Shown here: positions 11,350 to 23,869 of the stretch, piece by piece
Position numbering within the stretch: position 1 is the stretch's first letter
Layout: every line of letters begins with the position of its first letter
Origin: Ligula intestinalis
Taxonomy: Eukaryota > Platyhelminthes > Cestoda > Diphyllobothriidea > Diphyllobothriidae
Assembly (NCBI GenBank): GCA_036362985.1
Contig: JAYGXS010000001.1
Location: 55,207,466 to 55,271,465, forward strand
Direction of reading: 5' to 3'
DNA length: 64,000 bases
Position numbers and translations under genes: made by a program
The notes under the pieces: generated by a model
The model's database searches: none
Seen by the model: the letters and a program-made list of their open reading frames with translations, nothing else
Told to the model about the DNA's origin: nothing

Positions 11350-13728
11350 GTTTATGCACCATTGTGCAAGAAGACTATTTGGAGAGAGAGAGTTTCAATA
11401 GAAAGAAAGAGCAAAAGTTGATTTTCATAATGTTGTTGTATCGAGAAGTAACAACTCAAGCTCTCTGACCACACATTCTGGCCATTACTTCGAAGTCATT
11501 TTGAACGTGTGAGTTAACTGGTGCTTCTGTGATTTTAACAATATGGTCTCTAGTGAAAAAGTGCTGCGTATTCGTTTGCCAGGATACTTTCTACCTGATC
11601 TTATAGGAGAAAACATGGGCACGAAAGCATGATGCATATGATGCGCAAAGCTTGGTGCTGTTAGTGCAATTCTATCCTAGTCGTAGAGAACGCCTAGACG
11701 TTATATTGACGCTAAGAAATAACGGGGTGAAAGAACACCGGTTTGTTAGATTAGAAAAAGGGTTGATATGTGTTATGTTAGGTGTAGCGCCTTACCACCG
11801 CTGAAGGAATTGCTCAATTCGTCTGGAACGAAAAACCGATTTTTGGGGACCTGTGGTAGGTCCAGTTGAGACAGAACTAAAAGCAGAAGCGAAGTTTTAA
11901 TTGGATTTGTTTGGATCGAGGGGCTTTCCATGTCTCAACATTTCAAACCAAAGAAACCGAAATTTCTGCGCTTTTGAGTTTGGCAAAGTATGCAGAGCAA
12001 GGAACCCTCAGAACAGATTTGTACACTAACACATTTGCTGAAATACGGTCACACTTACGTTCATAATATGCTAGGTCATCTCAACGAACAAAAGCGTTAT
12101 AATTCGCAAAATAAAAAGTAAAAATGGTTGTTTAATTTTGATTATGTCTGCATACCTGTTTGATCCAATATTGAATCAAGAATGGCTGCAAAAAAGAGAT
12201 GCAACTCAAAATGCAGACTTCATTTCTGTCGTCAATAGAAAGATAATCTTTTGAGGCTCAAATATTGGTAATGAAACGCATGCTAAGACGAAAAGCTTAT
12301 GAACTGACGCTTCTTATGAATAACAAAAACAGTTTCACATCAAATCATTCTGATGTCGAATTTTCGTAGAAATTGCAATATCAGCACTGATGTTTATTTT
12401 AAATTATTGGAACAGTAGCTGTTTAAAAAAAGGCATGAAACAATGATGCGCACGCGAAGCATGCGCTTTCAAAGTTTCCTATGAAGTTTCGTATGGCTGA
12501 TTATTAAAAGGGTCTACATATTAAATTAAGCAGAAAATCCCTATCACACTTTGCACTACCCTAGTTTAAATACTCGAACCGACAGAAGGGAAACGTTTTT
12601 TCGAAGATTACGATAAAAGTCAGTTAAAAATGTTAATAGTAACTTTGAGAAACGTTTCTCCTAAGTACGAGCATATACATTTTTGCATGCCACTTTCTTC
12701 ACAGATACTCTATTTAGGACCTTAAGCTGCTGGTGGCTCATGATGGCTAAGTTTCCAAATCGCGATATGTTAATTCACTTTTCTTCATGCACATGAAGAA
12801 TTCATCTAGATCATTAGTATATGCTGAATTGTAGTTTTTTCAACAATAATATCGACCTGCAGATTGTGCTTAAGGTGATGAAGTAAATAATTTTAGGTGG
12901 GTTTATCGCGCAAATAAATTCTACAAAATAACCCCTATATTAGCACTCCAATTACGAAGGACATCTGTATTTTTCCGTCGGAATCTGGTTCGCAAAGCAC
13001 AGTTCATATAAAATATGGAAGGAACCTGGCGTTCCCATTACCGATAGTTTAACGAAATTGGTAAATATGGGCAGTAATTCAAGCATTTTTAATAATGCAA
13101 CAATGAAAGAAATTTTGAATGCGTCATGGGTTTGCAGTGGTCTTCAAAGTCACCTAAAACTGGATTTTTGTCACCCTAATATGATCAGATATTTTGAAGT
13201 CCTTACAAGGCTGTCAAATGTTCGTAGAGGAAAATAAAACGCAAAGTTGTTGAAACGTTATTTATTCAGAAAACAGATAATTTTAAGTTGGTCTCGATTT
13301 TAACCGGTTGGATTTGCGCGAGAAATGGAAAAATATGACGTGCTTTTCGAACTAAGTCAGTTACTCTAAAACTAATGTCTGGGTCTAGTTTTGTAAAGCA
13401 TTGCGAATATTATTTTAATATGTTACCACGAACCATCAAAACAAGCTCTATCGGAATATTCCTGGCGGCTAACTGTCCTTCACTACGATTTTCGGAATTG
13501 AGCAAAAGAGATTTTTATGCACCAACATATAAAAAAACGGTCAGTTATTCTTGTAGTCCGGTTTTCGATCATCTTGAATAGCTTTGTTGGACGATGGATG
13601 CAAGGACAGAAATAAAACATACTAATTCATTAGCTTTGCTGCCATATTTTGCTTAAATATTAACCTCTTGACTGCCCACATTCTTTCTACATAGCTCAAT
13701 TTGTGCCATGCTTCATTGGGAATTGCAG
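11350..13728. other. Non-coding stretch
   Basis: Apart from chance open frames I see no exon, RNA gene or repeat that can be supported. Confidence 0.4.
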
Positions 13729-13808
13729 CAGATAGCGTTCTTCCTGAGTCTGGTGCGTCATGAGCGGAGCATACCAACCTACGACAGCAATTCATCAGTC
13801 GATGCGAG
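13729..13808 (+). CDS. Candidate internal exon, plus-strand gene
   Basis: Acceptor cttcattgggaattgcag and donor GCGAG|GTATGA bound an 80-base exon whose frame reads QIAFFLSLVRHERSIPTYDS then NSSVDAR, ending with two bases of a split codon. The phase fits a following exon at 14364 that starts with one base. The protein is not recognised. The opposite strand has an open frame here without comparable splice borders, so plus is preferred. Confidence 0.5.
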
Positions 13809-14363
13809 GTATGAAGACTTACTCTTTTAACACCTCTAGAGTTGAGAACATACACGAGTTTATCAATAAAATAGGCATGACGCCTGAACAAAAAGAAGTA
13901 AATTCGTATTCATCGTCGATTGCTACGCAAGAAAATTCTTGACGACCCAAGAGAAAAACAAAGATTGTACAATAAGTGAAATATTTAGAGAATAAAAACA
14001 ACTTTATTTTTCAGAAACAAACATCACGTGTGCACAGCAGTTCATCAATATCCACCCATGCACTATCATAGTCGATTAATTGAAATCGATCTCTCAGCAG
14101 ATTGAGCTATGTTGACAATAACCATAAGCCCAGAGTGCCAAATTAAAAAAATGCTGTTGCCTTCCAAAAGAATGCGACAGCCGATGAAAGGAACACGCAG
14201 ATTAAGGGCAAATTACAGTCCTTAACAGAAAGAGCTGAATGTTGTCGCCCAGGTATGTTTATGACAAAGGAAGGAGACGACTGCTTGAGAATCAGAACCA
14301 CTCAATATACTGATTTTTTGACCTGGAGCTGGAGGTCAACATCATAAATAATCTCTGTACCAG

Positions 14364-14405
14364 AACGAATGACAATTATGCTGAGTATTCCCGAGTCAAC
14401 GATCG
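14364..14405 (+). CDS. Candidate short exon continuing the plus-strand gene
   Basis: The acceptor is aataatctctgtaccag. Joined in phase to the 13729-13808 exon it reads RTNDNYAEYSRVND before a donor CGATCG|GTGACG. An alternative donor (CTGCAG|GTAACG at 14422) requires another frame (TIMLSIPESTIGDASLQ), which would join in phase to the exon at 15112 instead. I cannot decide between the two. GC-richer sequence at 14550-14800 also has open frames but no consistent borders. Confidence 0.35.
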
Positions 14406-15111
14406 GTGACGCCAGTCTGCAGGTAACGGAGCAAAGTTACATTACTTGTTTAAATTTTCATCCAGAGTTCAGGCTTCAAGCAATTTTAGAATTTTCTGCT
14501 TCCGGTCTGAGTGATTTTCCTGATGTTTACGGAATTGTACTTATGGCTTGTTTCGAAGTTGTAGGCAGCCACTTGCAATACTTACGCGCCAGCATTTCTT
14601 CCCCGTATGCACGATCCGCGCATTCGTTGTATCTGGAATTTCATTGGCAAGAATGAAATATATTACGACACGCTGCTCTTATAAGTTTAGTCGGTCACTT
14701 TGGTCGGTGCCCAATTCCAGCATCTATCTACGCAGCAACGCACTCGGCTGCGTTGGAGGCAGAAATAGTGTGCGCCGGAGAATGCCAGTTCCTTAGTGGC
14801 ATTTGTGTCTGGATCATCCGGAGTTAAACACTGAAAACCGATTTATAAGAAAATTAAGGTAGGCATTTTGAATGACTTAGCTACGAAGATATCGAGCTTT
14901 GCTTTAATTTTCACTGAGGTTCTGTAATGTATCTTACTCGCTTTGAAAAGCATTTACACATAAGATTACGTTTTTGAAAACTAAAAAATTTTGGAACATG
15001 CGTTGCCTTCTCATTGCCGTCTCATTTTCGCCGATAGAATTCTCAAGACGAGCACATTAAGGAAGTGAACCTGCTGCTTCTGTTTTTATTCTCTTTTAAT
15101 TGTATTTGCAG

Positions 15112-15196
15112 CAATGTTTTGGCACGTTCCTGATACATTTGAAACTATCAGCTCGAGATGAAGTTCCTATGATCAGAAGGGGAAATTCATTTTCAG
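15112..15196 (+). CDS. Internal exon, plus-strand gene, unidentified
   Basis: A very good acceptor (ctcttttaattgtatttgcag) and a donor TTTTCAG|GTATGA bound an 85-base exon reading QCFGTFLIHLKLSARDEVPM then IRRGNSFSG. Phase 0 in, one base over out. The RRGNS segment resembles a basophilic kinase phosphorylation site, which is only a note. No family recognised. It probably belongs with the candidates at 13.7 and 14.4 kb. Confidence 0.55.
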
Positions 15197-16650
15197 GTAT
15201 GAAAGCCAGCGGGCCATTGTCGCGATGCAACAACAAGGAGATATTGAACGTAGCTAATTCGGTTAAGAGCAAAGCATGCACTTTAAGATCAACAACGTAA
15301 TCTTAGGCATCAGTTCTCGATTTAATTTTCGCAGACAGAAGAAATGAAAATAACGCAAGTCGTGGAATTCTTATATTGAGTTACAGTCGTGCAACTCAAG
15401 ATATGCGTGATCGACTTCAAACGGGAAAGTTACTCACCAAAAGCAATGACTTTTTTACGAGAAATTTCAGCTTCAGGAAGATGTCGGTTAGTCACTTGCG
15501 CACATTGACGGCACACACATGAACAATAACTCGGTAAATTTTAAAGAGAGAAGATTGCAAAGTCACCACTTATTTGAATCCAGAACTGAGATTTGAAATT
15601 GCTGAATTGTACCTGAGCAACAAAGTAAGCATTCAGCTTGTTGCAAACAAATGCGACGAATACTAGCTAGTCGACGAATCAAATAGAACAGGCTGACTAA
15701 TACAATAGATGGACGTTTTCTTCACTTGAAACAAACTTTCTATTTCGCTCACTATTGAGCTATCTTAAAAGTAAACCGAAACAAATACTGACCGCATAAG
15801 ATGGAGTTTGTTTTAAGTTTTTTTCTATCTTCGAGGTTTCGGAAGGCGCCCAACAGGTCCTTTAACAATAAACCAATTTCAAAAATTTTCTCTAAAGCGG
15901 CAATCAATAAATGTAGGTACATGTACGGGACAGCGAAGAGGGAATGGGATCAACAGCCGTCAGTGCATATTCCTAACTGTAAACAAACAGACGTGATTCA
16001 GTCTATTATGCAACGCTAGATGGCATGGCTTCAAAGGTTGCCAAGTGGCAGGCCTCAGCACCACATGGATAATCAGGTAGTAGTGGCTCCGTTTTTATGT
16101 GTCATCTATGACACTCCAACTCTGTGGGTTCAGAGTAGTTTACCTTTTCTATTTGTGTTAAAAGCTGGTGTTTGCGCACGGACCAGTGTGTGTGGTGACA
16201 CGCATATTAGCTGGTTTGTGTCAAACCAGCTGTCCGTGACCAAATCCGCCTTCGTCAGTTTTTTATTATGGCTTCACACTGGACGCAGATATATGAGAGA
16301 TGCAACGAAAGTCATATATCAGTCGAAAGTAATTCACGCGCAATTCACTGTATACCCACCCTCTATACAGTGGGCATAATCTTTAATTAAGGTCGGCCTT
16401 TCCTGGAACTATGTGGAAGCTATATATGAAGAAGGCTAGGAAGCTTGGCGCACCCATCGATTCTTATTTGTTTTTAATGAGTTTGAAGATTAAGCCTAGT
16501 CAATTTAGTGGAGTTATTTTACAGTTATTTTTCGCAGGTATTGTCACGAGCTAAGGTCTAGCATGGCCAAACATTCCCTGACTCTTAGTCTTCACCACAC
16601 TTTGACAGGTTTGCTGTATTCGTTCGTGTACTATATACTGTTGAACCTAC
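15197..16650. other. Non-coding stretch with two small palindromes
   Basis: Two short hairpins are visible. At 16211-16233, agctggtttg and caaaccagct are separated by 3 bases. At 16349-16376, tatacccac and gtgggcata flank a short loop. Open frames at 15801-16379 have no splice or domain support. Confidence 0.5.
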
Positions 16651-17059
16651 CATATGCTGATTGGTCTAACGCCTTGCTTTGAGGAGACATTCCACTTGCA
16701 GACAAGAAACACTGCATTTCACTAGCCAGACCTTTGCCCGCATTGCCGAAAATTGTTCCGTAGGCTGAGACTGGTCTCGAATTGCTCAGAGCGCTAAGAA
16801 GGCCGTGGTTGCGTCTGCTCGTTGATGGCAGGGTTTTCCTAAGTTCCAGGGGTTGCCCTTGAGTGGGAACGGCAATTGGACTAGAAGTAGATTGTGGTGA
16901 AGGATAAGGGCATGATCTAGTCGACAGTGGAACTGGACTGCTTGGCTCCGTGTTCAGATCGAGCCTTTGTAGTGCTTTGCCCTCAAGACAGTCTGTTGAA
17001 AAGCTTGCCTTTCTGGAGTACCTGTATACGGGCCTGCCATTTTGGAAGAAGAAATCATC
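16651..17059 (-). CDS. Large exon of Ser/Pro-rich unidentified protein
   Basis: A 409-base minus-strand exon with acceptor aagtcagcatttag and donor CATATG|GTAGGT is open over 136 codons. It has no early Met, so it shows only as an internal frame. It reads DDFFFQNGRPVYRYSRKASF, continues with TEPSSPVPLSTRSCPYPSPQ and later SNSRPVSAYGTIFGNAGKGL. Ser, Pro and Thr are very frequent, suggesting a disordered, phosphorylatable region of a signalling or cytoskeletal protein. It joins in phase 0 to the exon at 19751-20074. The GC content is clearly above the flanks, supporting coding. No domain recognised. Confidence 0.65.
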
Positions 17060-17502
17060 CTAAATGCTGACTTAGTGTTGTTATTTTTGTAAGAGAAATT
17101 TTTATTAATGCCAACTGAATAAGCGATTTAAAAGATGACGAACAAAATACATACAGGTAGTATCGTTTATTTTAGCTGTCAGTAATGAAAAGTAAAACCC
17201 TTTGTATATATCGGCACTAATTTTATGCTGCTGCTCATAAAGAGTTAAGTTTGATAAACATTACTAAGGATATGAAAAGTCCTAAGAACTGTTTTACTTA
17301 CACCATGCTTACGTCGTATGGGTTTAATTATCTTTTGCTTTAAAATATTTAGATATTCATTATAGTAATGAGCATAGTCTTGAGAACGGAGAAAAACATT
17401 TTCGTCAACGTAACAAGGCGGCGAAAAGTCATCTGAATACAATTATAATCTGTTAGAGTTTTGGCACATTTCAATAATTTGACTGACCCAATAGTGAAAA
17501 AC

Positions 17503-17590
17503 TCGCGGCTTCAGTGGGAGTCGCACCCACACAGCGGGCTGTGCAAAAACCTTCCCTGCTGTGTGGGTTCTATTCCCACCGAGGCCGCAA
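17503..17590. repeat. Hairpin of two opposed tRNA T-arm/acceptor halves
   Basis: The left arm (17503-17538) and the reverse complement of the right arm (17555-17590) match at about 29 of 36 positions. Each arm, read outward, has a perfect 5-bp T-stem (gtggg ... cccac) around a 7-base loop (ttctatt on plus, tgcgact on minus), followed by an acceptor-like gaggccgc or gaagccgc. The whole could also pair as one ~86-base cloverleaf, but no A-box-like D-arm is present, so a functional tRNA is unlikely. Confidence 0.7.
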
Positions 17591-18600
17591 ATTTTTTAAT
17601 TGAGCCATTAAAAAATAATGAAAATTTATTACAGTAAAAGTGAAGCTCTTTTCTAGATTATACATAATTCGAAAAGCATTTATTGTGAAAGCTGTATTAA
17701 AGAATATTATTTCTTTCATTTTAAAAGGCTATAAGACAAACAAAACGTCTGGTTCTCGCAGATAAAATTGATGGTCTGTATTGGCGTAGTTTGCGGATTC
17801 CCGCTAAATATTCATACTTTGGAGTATGCAAGGCGTTTGCGCGCATAATATGGCCCAAAAGGCCGGTATGTTTTTTCCACATGCTTAAACGTTTTTTATA
17901 GAAGTTGCATAGCATTACATAACTCATTATGAAATCAAGAACTGTCTCTTATAAAGGCCGGAAGTTCTGGTTAATAAAAATTTAATTCCAGTAAGAAGTA
18001 TGCTATAAAAATACTCCGTAAGTGACCTCAAATGCACAAACCAAACCAAAGAGTCTGAAGTTCACTCGAGTAAAATGAACTTCTGTTTGCAATGGCAAGC
18101 CTGTATATTTCCGATGTGAACCAAGTTAATGGTGTGGCTGTCAAAGAGAGAAAGGCTTCACATTTTAGAAAGGTAAAGGAGAATTGTGCAACATTGCGGC
18201 CTGGAGGTAAGTAAACTGCTAAGCTTACTGCCCCATGAAACATACTACTGGTTTTTACATTCACTTAAATAATTTCCGGTTAAAGGTGGCACGCCTTCGA
18301 CTATTTTATGCAATCGTCTTGTCCTTGTGTACTTTACCCTTTTCCCAGCTTTCACATGGTAATTAAATTAACGAACTTCAGTGAAATAAGTAAAAATACA
18401 TTATCCGGTTTGCCCGGCATCAGCAAGAGGAACTGTTCTCAGTCACCGAGGTCTTTACCGTATCTACATGCAGAGCACCCTTTATTGGAAGAAAGCAGTA
18501 TCGAATGTTTCACAGGCGCTTAACTACAAACCGATGTGCTTTGAATAGGCTAGCACAGATTTTATGATCAAAGGCAGGAGTTTTTGGCTTCGACTCTGTA
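17591..18600. other. Non-coding stretch
   Basis: Only short chance frames are seen here; no splice-supported exon and no repeat recognised. Confidence 0.4.
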
Positions 18601-18899
18601 AACCCACGAAGCAGTCTGAAATCCAGGAAATTATAGCATTTTGCGTGTGGGAGTTGTTGTTAAACGGGAACGTTGCCATGAATCCAAACAAGAGACAAAG
18701 ATCTGAATCTTCCTTTGATTTTCAAAATTTGATAGATTTTAATCATATTGTCACTGATCAAAGTCAATTTGTTATTGAATCAACCAAGCCAAACATAAAA
18801 CCCACAGTACTCACTGCAGTTCATCAGAACGGAGAGGATAAAATACGTAGTCTTCTTCGGGTAAAATTGTCCGCAGCCCGTCAAGGCGGATTTGTTTGA
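18564..18899 (+). pseudogene. Possible retroelement 5' fragment with 2A-like motif
   Basis: The plus frame contains ELLLNGNVAMNPN (about 18648-18686). This resembles the LLxGDVExNPGP signature of 2A-like peptides and of the N-terminal ends of some non-LTR retrotransposon proteins. The essential final Gly-Pro is changed, so a skipping function is not expected. The rest (SESSFDFQNLIDFN...) has no RT or nuclease motif. It could equally be a chance match in an intron. Confidence 0.22.
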
Positions 18900-19250
18900 G
18901 CATATTTTCAACCGTCATTCGAAGCGCCGTTAGTACTTCCAAAAGAATGCCAGATCGACCGGAGCTTTTCTCCCAAGCCTCTAGCTAAATAAAATGTGGT
19001 GGTGAGTTTGATTCTGAGCTTAGCTGCTTATTTTATGAAACAGTAAGTTTTCGCTGTTACTCATCGTTGTAGGTAACTTGTGTGTTCACAGTTGAATGCT
19101 ACCTGTAGTTCAAAATGACATGGGGCTCAGATGTGTAAACTATGATAATACTATCATAAGGTGACGGTCAGGGTTAATAGTTATTGGGTCGTTTCGTAAT
19201 AAAATCGTATAGTTTTTTAATAATAGATATGAATACTTGTCCCCCGCTAG

Positions 19251-19332
19251 AGCCTCTAATTTCAGATGGTTAGAGCGTTGGCTATACTCATCATTTAGTC
19301 TAACTAACGTGCGTTTGAGCCCCACGGAGGCC
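19251..19332 (+). repeat. tRNA-like sequence (tRNA pseudogene or SINE head)
   Basis: An A-box-like segment (gatggttagagcg) and a B-box-like segment (gtttgagcc) stand in tRNA order. The ends gcctc/gaggc can pair, and a T-stem gtgcg/cccac has one mismatch. The anticodon arm is not clean, so I call it a decayed tRNA or SINE head, not an active gene. Confidence 0.5.
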
Positions 19333-19750
19333 GTCGAGTTTTTCAAAATTAAGTTAAATTTCTTCCTCAAATTAAATCGCTTTGCGCTTTTGCTGATAGT
19401 TAATTTTACAGACAACAGCTGTAATGCACAAAAGTGAGCCTTTATAACGATACATATGTATAGAACAGCTATGATAATTGATGTCTTCAAAAACTTTGAT
19501 AGCATGCTCGATCACGGGCACCACATGATAGAAAATCATATGCTACGAAACATGTTTTTTGAAAAAAGTCCGCTTATAAATATAAACCAAGTAATTCAAA
19601 CAAGAATAGCTCAAACTAAACATTAATTAAAGAGATGGTAAACAAGGAACATTTTACTCTTTGTGCAACCACGCCTTTGTAAAACTCCTGAATTTGCGGT
19701 CCATTTCCCTTTAGAAGACAACTGAAACAGATACGAACACCTTTTCCGAC

Positions 19751-20074
19751 CTTTCTTCTTCTTTGTAAATGACTCGGACAGGATCGCCCATTGCCGACTT
19801 GATCAGCTGATGTTGATCGTGAAACGTACACACTGGACATAGCGGGCATCTGGGCCTGAAAGCCAACAAATACACCATCTCCTGACTGATTGAGACGTCG
19901 TTGAACGCTCTCTTGATCAAGCACATCGAGCCTTGGAGATGCAGATAGCGATTCATGTTTATAAGATGGATCCAGGGAAGAAGACTTATCAGTTATCTTC
20001 ACGACCCTGACGACAAACTGATCTTTTGCCTGAGTCCGAAATCGAACGAGCGAATGCAGAGATTCCGGTATTTG
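19751..20074 (-). CDS. Exon of the same Ser/Pro-rich unidentified protein
   Basis: A 324-base exon, phase 0 to phase 0. The acceptor is excellent (gtcttttattttcaattag). The donor GAAAG|GTCGGA is weaker and chosen because the phase then agrees with the exon at 16651-17059. The translation starts QIPESLHSLVRFRTQAKDQF, continues VVRVVKITDKSSSLDPSYKH, then RLDVLDQESVQRRLNQSGDG and ends in a basic stretch HLQRRRK. The first 30 residues alternate hydrophobic and charged residues like a beta-rich domain, followed by a disordered Ser-rich part. Family not recognised. The frame remains open to 19616 if the donor is not used. Confidence 0.62.
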
Positions 20075-20743
20075 CTAATTGAAAATAAAAGACAACTATG
20101 TAAAATGTGTTTTGATTTACGGTTTTCATTCAAATATCTTCGCTTCAAATAGAATTAGTGTTTTGCATGCGAAAGAGTCAACCGCTGGAAAAAGCAGTGA
20201 AGCTTATGAGCAGCTTTTAGTTATAGTCTGTGCATATGGGGCTTTGAATAAACTGATATACTCCAGTGTCAAAATTTTATCAACCACAAATACACAGGAA
20301 TACAGGGTGAGGTATTTATCAGGCGGACCCTTCAATTAGTGGCAAAATATTGGCAAAACATGGTAATTAATTACATAGACTAAAACTTTTGTTGCTTTTT
20401 AACTAGGAGTTTGTTGCTTATAAGTATGAATAAATACCAAGCAGCTTGTATCCCTTGGCAAAGTTTCCCCTGTTGCGTAATAGATCTTAGCAAATCAGTT
20501 ACAGGTTTATTGTGGTCGATTTTCTGAAACTTAATTCATATCTTCATAAATTTCCACCTACTAAAAGGCCATTGTGGAATTTAACAAGGTTTTTTCCTTT
20601 AACCCCCATAATTATTATAACAACCTTTATAGTATGTTAACATTGAAGATATAATTTTCAAATAATCTACATACAATCGAAATTTTGCGCTGGATGACAG
20701 ATTTGATAATGTTGCAAAAGTCCTGAGGTGAATGATTGCTTAC

Positions 20744-20894
20744 CGATGACGACAAACCTTTCGTTGGTGTACCGGCAACTGGCGGTTGAGGACTGACATT
20801 TTGGTAATGTGGAGATTCGCAGCCGGCCGTGTAGGACTTGTACAGCAGTGAACCGTTATCAACAACATCATTCCACTGAAGTGTTGAGCTCATG
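20744..20894 (-). CDS. Upstream exon of the Ser/Pro-rich unidentified protein
   Basis: Acceptor aaattgcctactctgcag and donor TCATCG|GTAAGC are both strong. The 151-base exon starts with one base of a split codon and ends in phase 0, joining the exon at 20074 exactly. It reads MSSTLQWNDVVDNGSLLYKS, then YTAGCESPHYQNVSPQPPVA, ending GTPTKGLSSS. The YQNV and SPQPP segments suggest SH2/SH3-type docking sites (inference). The upstream exons must lie above 20.9 kb, possibly including 28367-28415. Confidence 0.68.
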
Positions 20895-23639
20895 CTGCAG
20901 AGTAGGCAATTTGCCAAATTTAATAAATGCAATCATATCCAATATAATAATTTTTTCAACCGTATATAAAGTCAGAAACATGATTACTCATTGTGTCAAC
21001 ATGGACAATATCTTCTCTCCTCTGGTGTTATCTGTCCATTTTGGAAGCTTCGAATTAATGATTATCGGATTTGTTGCGGTTTATATGGAAGGGACAACGT
21101 CAGCAGGAAGTTAATTGGAACGTCCCATAATTACTGCTCGAAAAGGTACTAAATTAAAATGAAGATGGATAAAAATATCAAGCTTATGATGAATAACAAT
21201 TTTTTGAAGCTTTTGAATTTCTAGGCTGCAGAGCAAACACTTTTTAATAAAACGAGCGTTGTCCCGCTCTCTTTAAACTGGTTAAGGATGAAAATGAAAG
21301 GTTGCAAACGGTAAATAAACATAAAAAACTGTCTGTTTTCGCAAAAACTCATAAAATGTTTCGAAGAAAAAAACGGAGATCTGTAAAGACTCTAACTATA
21401 CATCCAATTGGGCCGTTAAGGAAGTGCGGTGAAAACATCATAACACTCTATTTATTAAATAAGCAGTTTTATTTGTATGCTATGCGCTTCAAAGTTTAGC
21501 ATATTGCCACCCATTTTCCGCCCGTTTGCTTAAATTATGAATTTCATGTCTGTGTTCGAGGTTCCGCATACCTGTCTTATTAGAGCATTTCAGTATTTAA
21601 ATACCTTTCTGATCTCGAATTTAAAGCCGAAGTCGTTAAATAGTAAGTACTAGATAATATAGCAAGATAAATCGCAGTTGTAGGTTGCACATATTTCTTT
21701 GCAGACGCTAATCTATAATGCTCATTTTCTATATGTTAGAGATATCTAGATGTCTCGTGTTATTCCGCACTCACGTCTTAGCATGCTCTTTTTTGTTACA
21801 ATTTCAGTCTGATAAGACCATTCAAAGAAAACATTCAATCTTTAATGCCTTGCCTTTTATCCATTTGTTGCAAATAATTCTACGAATCTTAAAACATGTA
21901 TCACAATATTAAAAACCAGCAAAGATTTGGTTTTTTTGAAATTCACGTAGGTATATATGTATTTCTGTGAGAAAAGGTGAAGATGACTTCTATGGGGTCC
22001 TCAGCAAGGCAATAGCTTGAAAACCCCGTGTATTAAAAATGATTTTGTGCCTTTTTCCGGGAGGATAGGCTTGGGCAAGGATATTTTAGGGCACAGATTA
22101 GAGTGAGTGTTTAAAAGTGGGGTTACGCTTACGTTTATGTTGGGGTTAATGTTAAAGGACAAGTTATAGTTTGGATTTAACCAAGTACCTTTTTCCTTCT
22201 GTCTTTTTAAAGTCATGAAAATGGAATTGAAACAGACTAACTTTATGCAGTTTATAGCGAACTTATAAAACAGGTTTAAGAGAATTCTTTTTGGTAGAGG
22301 ATTAACTCACTGCATCAGCCGACATTCATGCTTGTCTCTACTTGACTTTGCCGCATCTTAAGTGAAAAAAACTTTTCTGCGCACTCAAAATGGTTTTTCA
22401 GTCACTGCATTGAGTATTCTTTCCATTTTACTTATCAGCAAAGTCAGAATTAATATGACACGACCTTATTTCAATTTTCAAAATTAACTTGCCCTTGGCT
22501 GTGTTTGTCCCTGTTGTTTGGAAATATATACCGAATTTCATCCTTGCTCTGATTAACTCACGTGCTCATCTCCCCGCACCACATTGCATGGTCAGTTGGA
22601 GTTGGCAGTCCAACCTTCAGAAAAGTCCACCTGGTACACTTTTATTTTGTCGTGATATATGCTCTGGCGGCCAAACAAACGCCTGCTGATCGATTTCTTA
22701 CCTCATTCGCGGAGGTAAGGTGTGTTAGATTTTTGTATATTCCCATTGGTTGTCCTCAAACCAATGAAGTGCAAGCTGTTTGTAGCTGTGCTAGCGAATA
22801 AAATTCGTGCGCCGAGTTAAAATATTTCGTATGAGGTAAAATTTCGTGTGCAATAAAAAATTAATTCTGAAGTATCTTATACCTAGGATTAGTCTTTCGG
22901 ATACAGAATGGTTAATTAAGTAACGATACGAAAAGCAGGAAAATCGGAGAGGGCCGCCCAGAAGCAGGTCTGATCGCTCTTCACATGCTTATCTGAACGT
23001 ACTCCATTATTTAAGCGCAAAACTGAAGCTAAATGGACAACACAGGATGTCCAAATCAGTCGAACTTATGCCATACAGGGTGAATGCATCGGTGCAAAGT
23101 TTGTACGGTTATGCAAAATGGAATTTTATAAAAGAAAACATTTCGTTAATTTAAAACTCAACACAAACATTAGCAGTGCATGCATAACTTTATCAAATGC
23201 CACAGAGCAAAACCATATTGTTTTCTGATGTTGCTCTTGAAAATTGTATAAGAGTTAACTGGAGAGGTGGATTCCACGAAAACAAGAAAAAGTACACGAG
23301 GCTTTATTGCAGTTTCGGTAAGAAACCAATGACGTTCCGCACTAGTTTCCAGCGCTATAGAATATTTCGAACAGTAAAGGTGTACTTCTGCGAGCCTCGT
23401 TTTCAGTAACATCAAGATGCAGAGCAACAAAAAGGCAGTTATACGCAGTGTTCAATGTGAAATTGAAACTGAGACTCAAGTAGCAAATTGTCTGGATATA
23501 AGTCCCGTTTCTCCGACTGCTTACACAAAACAACATATTAGACGGTAATGGCCATTTGAGTCTCCTTTGCACTCGTAAATATTTGGTTTTGCATTTAATT
23601 CATATTTCACAGAATAAGCAAAATTAGTGTACATGGTCT
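20895..23639. other. Intronic or intergenic AT-rich DNA
   Basis: At about 22060-22170 a G/T-rich stretch (ggggttacgcttacg, ttggggttaatgttaaagg) looks like degenerate telomere-type sequence. No exon is supported; frames at 23170-23430 lack borders. Confidence 0.4.
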
Positions 23640-23869
23640 GCTTTTATTTAGGCAACTAGAAGCCTGAATCCCATCCGGACCCAGTAGTATAAGCATGCAG
23701 ACTTGCCATGCGGATGGACATAGCCGGCGGCTATCAAAACTGGTTATATATAATGATGCGGCCGAGGCTTCAATAAACGAGCGCGTACACCACTGAGTCG
23801 TCACAGCACAACTGGAGAGGCATTCGAAAAGTGTCATAAATTTATCATAATCGACACATCTAGAAAAGC

